Program-made: the position numbers and the translations under genes
Source: Chryseobacterium cupriresistens
Lineage (GTDB): Bacteria; Bacteroidota; Bacteroidia; Flavobacteriales; Weeksellaceae
Direction of reading: 5' to 3'
Assembly (NCBI RefSeq): GCF_046614675.1
Contig: NZ_JBKKJT010000003.1
Coordinates: 1-64,000 of the forward strand
Length of the DNA: 64,000 bases
Notes under the pieces: generated by a model
What the model saw: only the letters and a program-made list of their open reading frames with translations
Database searches by the model: none
What the model was told of the DNA's origin: nothing
Part shown: in pieces, positions 1-7,481 of the stretch
Position numbering within the stretch: the stretch's first letter is position 1
How the letters are laid out: each line of letters starts with the position of its first letter

Positions 1-57
1 TGCCACCAGTTCATCTTTGGCTACATCTATTCCTACAACCTGTTTTAATGCACTCAT
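1..57 (-). CDS. IS110-family transposase, N-terminal fragment
   Basis: Reading the minus strand from the ATG at 55-57 gives 19 codons that run off the left edge. They read MSALKQVVGIDVAKDELVA. The GIDVAKD stretch is the first acidic motif of the RuvC-like DEDD domain at the N-terminus of IS110/IS1111 transposases (family knowledge). The rest of the gene is outside the window, so neither intactness nor the IS110-versus-IS1111 subgroup can be judged. The sequence to its right would be the non-coding left end of the element. Confidence 0.75.
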   Translation of the reverse strand, partial: MSALKQVVGIDVAKDELVA

Positions 58-324
58 ATTTTTATCTTTAAATAAAAGCAAGTCTTCCTTCGTTTTGTCT
101 CCTGATTATTATCCAAGATATCTTTTTCGATCCTTTAAATTCTGTTCAAACTCTAAAAGGAATAAAGAAGTGAGGATATTTCTAAAGCACAATATACTTC
201 CTGAGTTATTTAGCCAAAACTGTTCTCTCACCCCTTTTGCTTTGTATGTAAATTTATTCTTTTGCAAACATAGGAGCCAAAATATAAGTTGTTTGTAATA
301 GTATACATTAGGTAATTCTGAATT
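58..324. other. AT-rich stretch upstream of the IS110 transposase start
   Basis: No convincing gene is present. In the IS110 subgroup the non-coding DNA upstream of the transposase encodes the bridge RNA that pairs with donor and target DNA, so this stretch is where such an RNA would lie if the element belongs to that subgroup. I could not identify the element end or the RNA loops from this one sequence. The open frame over 17-298 has no homology I recognise and lies over the transposase start. Confidence 0.35.
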
Positions 325-530
325 TTGGAGGCCGGATTCCTGCGGAATGACAAACTGTATGGATAAACTATCATTGCAATTGTGTCATTCCATAGGAATC
401 CAGCAGCAATTCCATAAACACACACACAGAAAACAGTACAATTCTTACCAGACTCCCAACTGAAGACGTGAAAATTCCCCTCCCTCAGAAGGGTGGCGAA
501 AATTCAAAGAATTTTTGACGGGGTGGTTCT
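325..530 (+). repeat. Dispersed ~200-bp flavobacterial repeat, copy A
   Basis: It has two parts. The left part is a long imperfect inverted repeat (GGATTCCTGCGGAATGACA near 335, its partner TGTCATTCCATAGGAATCC near 382). The right part is a conserved block with CAACTGAAGACGTG, a pyrimidine-rich stretch, AATTCAAAGAATTTTTGACG and GGGGTGGTT. The same two-part element recurs at 5938-6126, 24599-24812 and 36218-36421. It could be a MITE-like or REP-like repeat; no transposase is linked to it here. Confidence 0.75.
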
Positions 531-597
531 CAACGTTTACCTAACCAAATTATCACAAAAAAACGCCACCCGATATCATCAGATGACGCCATAGAAT

Positions 598-2352
598 TTA
601 TTTAAAAATTCTGATAAAACTATCTTTTTCCAGGCTTTCCAGTGAGAAATCAAAATCAGCTTCCGCTTTTTCTGTGGTAATCTCACCGCCAAGCTCTTTG
701 ATAAGCTCATTGAAAGACATCGCTTCATACCATTGCTGGTATAATGCATTTGTTGCCATTGCAGAAATCTGGCTATTTCCTGAAACATGCGAATGTCCGG
801 CTCCGAAATTCAACAGTATGAAACATTGCTTTTCGTTCTTCGCTAAAAGCATTCCCAGAATCATTTGCTTCTGAACAGAATTACATCTGGCTTCAGCAAA
901 GAGATGATTAGGATTCATCATATAATCGTAGGAAATATCATCTCCTTTTCCGATCACAATTTTATATCCACAGTTGGCATCTCCGCTGAAAACGTTGTTC
1001 ATGACAAGTGTTGGTTCACAAAGACCTTTATTGGCATAAAGATATTCAACCGCACCGTTAGGCGCTGATGTCATATCTCCTGAGTACATCAATTGTCCGT
1101 TACCATGGTTATAAGCGGCATTCCAACCTATTTTTCCTGCGATGTTCAATCCTGAAAGATCAAGGTCATTGGCCCCCCATTGGTCTTCCCAATAAATACC
1201 TACAGCCAGTCTATCCGCATAAAAACGGGTTCCGGTAGGAATATTTCCAACAAACATCTTTTCAGAAGTTGGCAATGCGAATTCTATATTCTCAGGGAAA
1301 TAGAATTTCTTTCCGGATAGGTTTTCATACTTTAGTTTCAAAAAGTCCAGAATGAAATCATAATTGAACTGATTCACGTAAGTTTCCTTACCTTTTTTAG
1401 TCCATGATTTTCCGTTTCGGATTCTGTAGACAAATGTATCCTGACCGTACATTCTTGCGTAACAAGCTGATAGTGCTTTGAACAACGCAAACGGTGTCGC
1501 ATTTTCCAGCCAGTGCCAATCGCTGTTTTCCAGTAATGTATTGGTAGCGTCATTCAATGGGTTTGAAATCAATGGTTTATGATGAATCTTAGATAACTTT
1601 GATATTTTGTTGATCGCTTTGGGTGCTCTGTTTTTATAAGCCAGAAATAATGGTTTAAATCTGTTGAAGATTTCCGCCATTTTTTCCATTCCAAAGCTTT
1701 CAAACAGATATGTCGGATTGAAATTACTCTGCTTGATTAAATTAATCAAATCATCATTTTTGATTAAAAGCGTAGTGCTCGTCGTTTTATAAATGACATA
1801 ACGCAAGAATTCAACAGGATTTTCAGGGTAAATATCATAAAGATCAGCTATTTTTATAATGGCTTCTTTATTTCTGATGTTTTCTTTTCCTGTAAAATCA
1901 TATTCCAGCTCCGTGTGTAAAATAGAAAGCAAATCATCAATGGTTTCTTCTTTTAAAGCAATTCCTGATCTTAAAAGAGCAAGACATTTTTCCTGCATTT
2001 CTTCCACAGAATAGGCTTTGATTACTTTAAAAACCAGCTTCATATCAGGAACATTCAAAATTTCATTAGGAATATAGATTTCACTTTGAAAATCGCTTCC
2101 ATAGGTTGAAATATAATGAGTGATCTGTTCAAAAAATAAATCAATTCTGGAAGTGTTCTTTATTTTCTCCCAGGATTTATGAAAGGTTTTATTCAAATCA
2201 TTACCATTCAGCTTTTCCTTTGCGTAAAAAGAGATGATTTCATTTTTTGCCCATAGAGCATCCGGTTCAATGATGAAACCATCATTAGAAATAAATGGCT
2301 TTTCATCAGATTTTCTGGCCAGTACAGCATTGAATAATTGTAGTGTTTTCAT
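598..2352 (-). CDS. RtcB-linked protein with C-terminal TerD-like domain (MXAN_6230/SCO0854-like)
   Basis: A 584-residue soluble protein with no signal peptide or membrane segment. Residues 1-350 are largely alpha-helical, including FLRYVIYKTTS (182-192) and a basic helix pair around 225-260. Residues 380-530 form a beta-rich domain with DLDLSGL (396-402), YSGD (423-426) and APNGAVEY (430-437). These motifs match the TerD-type domain of the MXAN_6230/SCO0854 family of actinobacteria and myxobacteria; this assignment is from memory. The N-terminal RING-type finger of that family is not seen, and there is no vWA MIDAS motif, so it is not a Ro60/TROVE protein. The gene follows rtcB on the same strand, with a structured hairpin array in the 275-bp gap. 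A role as a stress-response or RNA-repair partner of RtcB is inference. Confidence 0.55.
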   Translation of the reverse strand: MKTLQLFNAVLARKSDEKPFISNDGFIIEPDALWAKNEIISFYAKEKLNGNDLNKTFHKSWEKIKNTSRIDLFFEQITHYISTYGSDFQSEIYIPNEILNVPDMKLVFKVIKAYSVEEMQEKCLALLRSGIALKEETIDDLLSILHTELEYDFTGKENIRNKEAIIKIADLYDIYPENPVEFLRYVIYKTTSTTLLIKNDDLINLIKQSNFNPTYLFESFGMEKMAEIFNRFKPLFLAYKNRAPKAINKISKLSKIHHKPLISNPLNDATNTLLENSDWHWLENATPFALFKALSACYARMYGQDTFVYRIRNGKSWTKKGKETYVNQFNYDFILDFLKLKYENLSGKKFYFPENIEFALPTSEKMFVGNIPTGTRFYADRLAVGIYWEDQWGANDLDLSGLNIAGKIGWNAAYNHGNGQLMYSGDMTSAPNGAVEYLYANKGLCEPTLVMNNVFSGDANCGYKIVIGKGDDISYDYMMNPNHLFAEARCNSVQKQMILGMLLAKNEKQCFILLNFGAGHSHVSGNSQISAMATNALYQQWYEAMSFNELIKELGGEITTEKAEADFDFSLESLEKDSFIRIFK

Positions 2353-2369
2353 TGTTTTAAGTTTAAAAA

Positions 2370-2537
2370 ATAAGTGAGGAGTAGATTCATTAAAAGTGAA
2401 GGGTATAGGAACTCCTTTTACCTATAGTTTATAAAAAGCGGGGAGTATTTTTCCAAAAAATATAGGAACTCCGTTTGCCTTGTAATTTGTAAAAAGGCGG
2501 AAAGTAAATCTGGAAATATAGGAACTTTCTTTGCCTT
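2370..2537 (-). ncRNA. Tandem array of three two-tier hairpins between rtcB and the TerD-like gene
   Basis: Three units of 56-57 bp, each containing TATAGGAACT (starts 2404, 2461, 2517). Each can fold into an outer stem, an asymmetric internal loop, an inner stem and an 18-28-nt loop. Inner stems are 2378-2382/2411-2415, 2442-2446/2468-2472 (both GGAGT/ACTCC) and 2500-2505/2524-2529 (GAAAGT/ACTTTC). Outer stems are 2370-2375/2420-2425, 2435-2439/2477-2481 and 2494-2498/2533-2537. Stem sequences change together between units while the minus-strand loop start UCCUAUA and the AAA[A/C] bulge side are kept. In two outer stems one pair is G-U on the minus-strand RNA but A-C on the plus strand, which points to minus-strand transcription, the direction of both flanking genes. 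The array ends 17 nt before the start codon of the next gene. Whether it is a separate RNA or a structured 5' leader is unknown. Confidence 0.65.
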
Positions 2538-2579
2538 GAATTTTTTAGTGCTTTGAAATTTGGTTTATTGTTTTTATTC

Positions 2580-2610
2580 AACCTAACGGGTTTCTAAAAC
2601 CCGTTAGGTT
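2580..2610. repeat. Perfect 14-bp palindrome (dispersed REP-like hairpin)
   Basis: AACCTAACGGGTTT (2580-2593), a 3-nt loop and AAACCCGTTAGGTT (2597-2610). It sits 17 bp beyond the rtcB stop codon. A sister palindrome with different stem bases (AACCTTACAGGTTT type) is at 61903-61935. Without a long U-run on either side it is a weak intrinsic terminator; a dispersed palindromic repeat or a 3'-end stabiliser is more likely. Confidence 0.7.
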
Positions 2611-2627
2611 TGAACATACTATTAAAA

Positions 2628-4010
2628 TTATGCTTTTCTGAATTTCTTTTTTTTCTTCCACGGAGCATTCTTCTGAACATCTCCGGCCATAATACATCCG
2701 TAAGGCATCACTTCATCCAGAACTTCACAAAGTCCGTATTCTTCTATCTGTGCTCTTACATTCTTCGCACTTTTATAAGCGCTTGGAAGTTCAGAAATAT
2801 CAATCTCATTAGAGTAGAAACGGATATCCAATCCTGCTGTTTCCTCATTGAAGATCTCCTCGGTCGTTTTATGAGCCAAAGATCTCTTATGCTGGCTTCT
2901 GCTGAAATTTCTTCCTGCTCCGTGCGGTGCAAAACCAAGGTTTCTTTCATTCGTTTTTCCCTGAACAATCAATACCGGTTCTGCCATATTCAACGGAATC
3001 AGTCTTGGTCCGGTGATATCAGGCATGAACTTATCATCCAGCGGAGTAGCTCCTTTTGCATGATAGAACAGGTCTCCATCTCTGAAAACGAAGTTATGTT
3101 CGTTCCAATATCTGTTTTCCTTCTCCATTTCCAGCTTATTCAGCACGGCATCATGAAGGGAAGTATGGTTTTCTTTGGTCCATTGTCTTATTAATTGCAG
3201 TGCTTCCCAATACGATTTACCTTCATCTGTATTATAAGGAATCCAGGCATTTTCTCTTAATGTTTCAGGGGAGATTTCCTGTCTGAAACGGTTGGCGGTC
3301 TTCATTCCTTTATCATATAAGGCAGCACCCGGAGCTCTTGATCCGTGATGGGTTACCATCATTGTGTTTCCAGTATTTTTGGAAATTCCAACGAAAAGGA
3401 AATGGTTTCCGTCTCCCTGGGTTCCCATATGGGAACGGGCGATACTGATCAGTTTCTCATCATTTAAGAACTCATTTTCTCTGAAAGCATCCATCAGTTC
3501 CTGGGACATCGACATCTGTTCACCTCTTGGCCTTCCTCCATATCCGAAGTGGGTTACAGAGTGTGCTGCATCCAGGACATCTTTAGGATTTGTCTTTCCA
3601 AAATCCGTCAGCATCACTGAACAACAGATATCGGCGCTATGGAATCCCGGGTGAATGGCATTTTGAGCCACGACCACTCCTCCCACCGGAATCTGGCCTT
3701 CAGGACCTGTAGGGCAGGCGTCCGGCATTAAAGCTCCGCCAATCAGCGTAGGGGTTTTCATCAGAACTTTCATCGTTTTGATTACTTTGTCCACATTATC
3801 ATTTTCACTTTCGTGTTCTGCACGTATATTGATTATAAAATCTTTAGCTGTTTCATGAAGCGGAATAAGATCTGGTTGTTTGAACTGTACCAGATATTCT
3901 GCGATCTGATATTCATCCAACTTATTCTCGTTGATATAGGTAATGGCATCTTTAAACCATTTTGCCGGTCTATATCCTAATTCGATTAAATGATTTCCAT
4001 TAAATTCCAT
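2628..4010 (-). CDS. rtcB: RtcB-family RNA ligase
   Basis: A 460-residue RtcB homologue. RtcB joins RNA 2',3'-cyclic-phosphate or 3'-phosphate ends to 5'-OH ends using GTP and Mn2+. The metal-site and guanylation motifs are visible: D127 and C130 (SADICCS, where DIGC is usual), GDGNHF with H203, HHGSR with H221, HN at 305-306, and APHGAGR with H363 as the expected GMP-histidine. The length is slightly above that of the E. coli enzyme (about 408). No rtcA cyclase or archease gene is adjacent. It leads a minus-strand pair with the TerD-like gene, the two being separated by the hairpin array. A 12-bp palindrome lies 35 bp upstream. A HopJ gene and a WYL regulator diverge from it. Confidence 0.9.
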   Translation of the reverse strand: MEFNGNHLIELGYRPAKWFKDAITYINENKLDEYQIAEYLVQFKQPDLIPLHETAKDFIINIRAEHESENDNVDKVIKTMKVLMKTPTLIGGALMPDACPTGPEGQIPVGGVVVAQNAIHPGFHSADICCSVMLTDFGKTNPKDVLDAAHSVTHFGYGGRPRGEQMSMSQELMDAFRENEFLNDEKLISIARSHMGTQGDGNHFLFVGISKNTGNTMMVTHHGSRAPGAALYDKGMKTANRFRQEISPETLRENAWIPYNTDEGKSYWEALQLIRQWTKENHTSLHDAVLNKLEMEKENRYWNEHNFVFRDGDLFYHAKGATPLDDKFMPDITGPRLIPLNMAEPVLIVQGKTNERNLGFAPHGAGRNFSRSQHKRSLAHKTTEEIFNEETAGLDIRFYSNEIDISELPSAYKSAKNVRAQIEEYGLCEVLDEVMPYGCIMAGDVQKNAPWKKKKKFRKA

Positions 4011-4044
4011 ATTGTTTCATTTTGATGATGCAAAGTAATATCAT

Positions 4045-4056
4045 TATTGCGCAATA
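4045..4056. promoter_or_regulatory. 12-bp palindrome in the rtcB/hopJ divergent promoter region
   Basis: TATTGCGCAATA is perfectly self-complementary and lies 35 bp upstream of the rtcB start codon, in the 156-bp gap between divergent genes. Its position suits an operator for rtcB control, and the WYL regulator encoded nearby is a candidate binder. That link is inference from proximity only. Confidence 0.35.
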
Positions 4057-4166
4057 GTTTTGCGTAGATAAAGAAATTTTAATTATTTTTACAAAAATTT
4101 ATTAAAAAGACGAAAAAGCACATTGGCAGACTCGTAAACATAGTATAAAATAAAAAAACAAGGCTC

Positions 4167-4502
4167 ATGGTATTATTAGAACAATTAAAACATTTCCCGG
4201 AAACCATCCAGTTTAATGATGTGATCGCTCATATTGATGAACATTATGAATTTACTCCTACTGCCTTTCAAAACGGAGATACAACCAATCAGGCCGGACA
4301 GAACAACGGTTCTTGCAAGGTCTTCAGTTTTGCAAGCATTAAGGATCTGACAAAAGAAGAGACACTTTGGCTGTTTGGTGAGTTTTACAGAGAGGATGTG
4401 CTGAAAAATCCTGAAGGAACTGATCATCAGAATATCCGGAACTTTATGAAATTCGGCTGGGAAGGGATTACTTTTGACGAAAATGCTTTGAGAGAGAAAT
4501 AA
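4167..4502 (+). CDS. HopJ-family protein
   Basis: A 111-residue acidic soluble protein. Its composition and motifs match the HopJ family (named after a Pseudomonas type III effector but widespread as a small housekeeping-like protein): FNDVIAHIDEHYEFTPTAF near residues 17-35, then GSCKVFSFA and TLWLFGEFYREDV. Its function in bacteria without type III secretion is unknown. It is divergent from rtcB and 71 bp upstream of the WYL regulator on the same strand, so the two may be co-transcribed. Confidence 0.8.
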   Translation: MVLLEQLKHFPETIQFNDVIAHIDEHYEFTPTAFQNGDTTNQAGQNNGSCKVFSFASIKDLTKEETLWLFGEFYREDVLKNPEGTDHQNIRNFMKFGWEGITFDENALREK

Positions 4503-4573
4503 TTTTCAGGAAAAGAGCAGAAATAAAAGCAGATTGCTATTAAAAGAAACACCCAATCATTAAACACTAAGGT

Positions 4574-5593
4574 ATGTCATCCAATAAAAATGCTCTGATC
4601 AGGTATAAAACATTAGATAAATGTCTTAAAAATAAATACAGGAAATACACGCTGGAAGATCTCATTGATGAATGTTCGGAAGCATTGTTTGAATTTGAGG
4701 GAAAAGAATCTTATGTAAGTAAGAGGACTGTTCAGCTCGATCTTCAGAATATGCGGAGTGAAAAATTCGGGTATGAAGCTCCTATTGAAGTTTATGAAAG
4801 AAAATACTACCGTTACAGTGATCCGGAATACAGCATTCATAATATTTCTGTGAATGAAAGTGATCTGAAGGCAATGAACAATGCAGTTCAGATTTTAAAA
4901 CAATTTAAAGACTTTTCTATGTTCAAAGAAATGAATGGGGTTATTCAGAAACTGGAAGATTCTATTCATGCCACCAGCCAGAAATCTATTATTCATCTGG
5001 ATAAAAATGAACAGCTAAAAGGATTGGAACATATTGATATTCTGTATGAAAGTATTGCCAGTAAAAAAGTACTGAAGATCCTTTATAAAAGCTTTACGGC
5101 AAGGGAATCCAATATTTTTACAGTACATCCACAGCTGCTGAAGGAATTCAACAACCGTTGGTTTCTGATCTGTCTTTACAAACAAAAAATGTACAATCTG
5201 GCACTGGACAGAATGGAAAGTATCGAAACAGATGATAGTCTTCTCTATATTGACAAGGATCTGGATGGAGATGAATATTTTAAAGATATTGTAGGAGTAA
5301 CTGTTGCAGAGTCAATGGATCCCAGGAATGTAGTCTTTTGGGTGGATTCGGGAAATGCTCCCTATGTGAAAACAAAACCACTACATAAAAGTCAGGAGAT
5401 CCTAAAGGAAGACCGTGACGGCACACTGTTTAAAATATGTGTGCAGATCAATTTTGAGCTGGAAAGACTCTTGCTTGGGTTCGGAGACTCTCTGATTGTA
5501 CATAAGCCCAAAAAACTACGGTTGAAAATGGAGGAAAAGTTCAGGGCAGGCAGTAAAAATTATCAGAATCTGATTGTTCCTGAGGAAAACTAA
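4574..5593 (+). CDS. WYL-domain transcriptional regulator
   Basis: 339 residues. The N-terminal 70 or so residues form a helix-turn-helix region (TLEDLIDECSEAL ... SKRTVQLDLQNMR). The WYL core lies around 155-225, with KVLKILYKSF, VHPQLLKEFNNRWFLICLY and LALDRMESIE, followed by a C-terminal extension. WYL regulators bind DNA through the HTH and sense ligands, often nucleic-acid-like, through the WYL fold; they are common near defence and RNA/DNA-repair genes (family knowledge). The position next to rtcB suggests control of that locus, but no operator is proven. Confidence 0.85.
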   Translation: MSSNKNALIRYKTLDKCLKNKYRKYTLEDLIDECSEALFEFEGKESYVSKRTVQLDLQNMRSEKFGYEAPIEVYERKYYRYSDPEYSIHNISVNESDLKAMNNAVQILKQFKDFSMFKEMNGVIQKLEDSIHATSQKSIIHLDKNEQLKGLEHIDILYESIASKKVLKILYKSFTARESNIFTVHPQLLKEFNNRWFLICLYKQKMYNLALDRMESIETDDSLLYIDKDLDGDEYFKDIVGVTVAESMDPRNVVFWVDSGNAPYVKTKPLHKSQEILKEDRDGTLFKICVQINFELERLLLGFGDSLIVHKPKKLRLKMEEKFRAGSKNYQNLIVPEEN

Positions 5594-5699
5594 ATTAGTT
5601 TAAATGTACCATTCACAGGGCTTTGTTGAAGATAATTTATTTTCATAATTTATCTTGGCTTGGAAATTGTAGTATTACCTTAACAATACCAAATTAATT

Positions 5700-5837
5700 A
5701 TGAAATCAAGAATATTTAAAGCATTAATTGCAATCATAGCACCGCTGGCGATAGAGTATATCGTTAAAAAAATATCTGAGAAAATAGATAAAAAACAGGA
5801 AGAGAAAGAAAACGAAAAAAAGCAGATTACGGCTTAA
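5700..5837 (+). CDS. Small hydrophobic/charged protein, 45 residues
   Basis: Starts MKSRIFKALIAIIAPLAIEY and continues with a highly charged Lys/Glu-rich tail ending KKQITA. Residues 5-23 could be a short membrane-associating helix and the remainder a soluble amphipathic helix. I do not recognise a family. Support for a real gene comes from its coherent composition, its position 107 bp after the WYL gene and a strong intrinsic terminator 31 bp after its stop. Confidence 0.55.
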   Translation: MKSRIFKALIAIIAPLAIEYIVKKISEKIDKKQEEKENEKKQITA

Positions 5838-5868
5838 ACGTAAAAGTAGTTTACATTTAAAATTATTG

Positions 5869-5905
5869 AAAAGAGACTGTCATAACAAGGTACAGTCTCT
5901 TTTTT
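5869..5905 (+). terminator. Intrinsic terminator after the small protein gene
   Basis: A 12-bp perfect stem AAAAGAGACTGT/ACAGTCTCTTTT with an 11-nt loop, followed by a T-run. Confidence 0.85.
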
Positions 5906-5937
5906 GTTGGTAATGGATCTTTTTAATGAGTACTGAA

Positions 5938-6126
5938 AACCACCCCGTCAAAAATTCTTTGAATTTTCGGCACCCGTCCGGAGGATGGGAATTTTTACGT
6001 CTTCAGTTGGTGTATTGGACAGGATTGTTTTTGTATTCCTTATAGCAAAGGCTGGATTCCTAAGGAATGACAAGCTGTTTGGATACATCACCGTTCCAAT
6101 TGTGTCGTTCCGTAGAATCCCGGTTT
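5938..6126 (-). repeat. Dispersed ~200-bp repeat, copy B
   Basis: Reverse-oriented copy of the element at 325-530. CACCCCGTCAAAAATTCTTT comes first, then GACGTC-like TACGTCTTCAGTTGG, then the inverted-repeat part (GGATTCCTAAGGAATGACA ... GTGTCGTTCCGTAGAATCC). It abuts the stop codon of the DUF1501 gene at 6129 and may supply its transcript end. Confidence 0.75.
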
Positions 6127-6128
6127 CC

Positions 6129-7313
6129 CTACACAAAATCATAAATACCATCTTTCCATCCCAATACTTTGGAAGAGTCCGCTTTAAGCCAGTTTTTCAG
6201 AATTGTTGCATATACTTTTCTGAAATCCTCTTTATAAATAAGATCACCATCATTCAGATTCTGCAGATCAGGAAGTGTATTTAACAGTCCTTTTTTCTTA
6301 AGGTTTCCGCTGATAAAGAACATCTGGTTGGCGGTCCCGTGATCGGTTCCGTTACTGGCATTCTGTGCCACACGACGTCCAAACTCTGAGAATGTCATCA
6401 ACAGTATATTTTTAAAGAGCCCATTACTTTTCATATCTGCAACAAATGATTTTACCGACTCGTTGATATCATCAAATAACTTTTTTTGTCTGTCATTCTG
6501 ATTGACATGCGTATCAAAACTTCCTACAGAAAGATAGTACACCTGAGTATTGATGTCTGATTTTATCAAAGAAGCAACCGTTTTAAAATCTTTTCCTAAC
6601 TGGGAATTGGGGTAAACCTGCTCTGTTTTTTTAGCTTTGCTTTTTTCAAAAATATAATCAGCATTATTAATGGTAGAACCTAAAGTCTGATAAAGGTAAG
6701 ATACCGTTTCATCGTCGTGATGATGATCATAAAGAGATTTGAAATATTTTTCCTGACTGGTCTGATAGAGTCTTTTGGGATCTTTAAAGGCAAAAGCTTT
6801 GTTATTTTCACCTTTTAGGGCCAGACTAAGCATATCATCTACTTCCAGTGCCTGCGTAGGATGATCACAGCGATAACATTCTTCGTCCAGAAAACGTCCC
6901 AGCCAGCCTGTTTCCAGAAACTGATCACTTCTGCTTGCCGACTGCCAGATATCCATGCTTCGGAAATGCGACTTATCCGGGTTGGGATAGCCTACATTAT
7001 TCATCACAGAAAGCTCTCCGTTATCAAAAAGTTCTTTGAAATAGGAGAGAGAAGGATTAATCCCTGCTTCATCCGTAAGTGGTATTGAATCCTGTATGGC
7101 CAATGTTTTTCTTTCCCTGAAATAAATATCATTTTTTGCCGGAATGATTGTATTCAAACCATCATTTCCACCCGTAAACTGAAGAACGACCAGAATGTTC
7201 TGACTGGGATTCAAAGCTTCATCCAGCGTCATCGCTTTTAAGAAATTAGGCATCAGCATAGAAGCCGTAGCCAGGGAACTTATTTTGAGGAATTCTCTTC
7301 TTTTGATTAACAT
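6129..7313 (-). CDS. DUF1501 family secreted protein (Tat substrate)
   Basis: 394 residues. The N-terminus KRREFLKISS with a following hydrophobic segment is a twin-arginine signal. The body has the DUF1501 pattern (VVLQFTGGNDGLNT, SHFRSMDIWQS, FDTHVNQ, LLMTFSEFGRRVAQN, GTDHGTANQMF), a family with a sulfatase/phosphatase-like fold and no settled function. It lies downstream of a DUF1800 gene on the same strand. The DUF1800-DUF1501 pair is very common in Bacteroidota and Planctomycetes, and the two probably act together in the envelope. Confidence 0.9.
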   Translation of the reverse strand: MLIKRREFLKISSLATASMLMPNFLKAMTLDEALNPSQNILVVLQFTGGNDGLNTIIPAKNDIYFRERKTLAIQDSIPLTDEAGINPSLSYFKELFDNGELSVMNNVGYPNPDKSHFRSMDIWQSASRSDQFLETGWLGRFLDEECYRCDHPTQALEVDDMLSLALKGENNKAFAFKDPKRLYQTSQEKYFKSLYDHHHDDETVSYLYQTLGSTINNADYIFEKSKAKKTEQVYPNSQLGKDFKTVASLIKSDINTQVYYLSVGSFDTHVNQNDRQKKLFDDINESVKSFVADMKSNGLFKNILLMTFSEFGRRVAQNASNGTDHGTANQMFFISGNLKKKGLLNTLPDLQNLNDGDLIYKEDFRKVYATILKNWLKADSSKVLGWKDGIYDFV

Positions 7314-7324
7314 AATTTTGTTTT

Positions 7325-7481
7325 TGGGGGTTAAGGTGGCAGGTGGCAGATGACAGGTTGCAGGTTGTAAATTATAGGGCTGGGGTGCATTATATTTTTA
7401 TAGCAGCAGAAAATAAATCAGGGGTAGCCAAGTTATTCTGCGACAGCTATTACCTGCTACCTGCAACCTAAAACCTCCTAC
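7325..7481. repeat. Low-complexity intergenic tract
   Basis: The gap between the two secreted-protein genes contains degenerate short-period sequence (GGTGGCAGGTGGCAG, GCAGGTTGCAGGTTG) and a complementary-looking tract near 7445-7475 (CTGCTACCTGCAACC). This is the same style of degenerate flavobacterial intergenic repeat as at 33180 and 40850. No gene is seen. Confidence 0.5.

Noticed and set aside
17..298. Plus-strand reading frame of 93 codons
   Set aside because: It overlaps the transposase start on the other strand, has a composition of random AT-rich DNA and no recognisable domain.
598..2352. Ro60/TROVE protein paired with RtcB
   Set aside because: No vWA/MIDAS motif (DxSxS) and no recognisable TROVE motifs; the C-terminal motifs fit a TerD-like domain instead.
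2370..2537. Iterons or operator repeats for a DNA-binding protein
   Set aside because: Repeat spacing would allow it, but stem bases vary in a compensating way and the wobble pairs fit only one strand, which favours RNA.
2580..2610. Terminator of rtcB
   Set aside because: The palindrome is perfect, but there is no adequate U-run on the minus strand and a sister palindrome lies at a place where no gene ends; called a dispersed repeat instead.
5948..6151. Small frames across the dispersed repeats
   Set aside because: They translate the ~200-bp repeat in various frames and orientations (HPVKNSLNF-type strings) without protein-like constraint.
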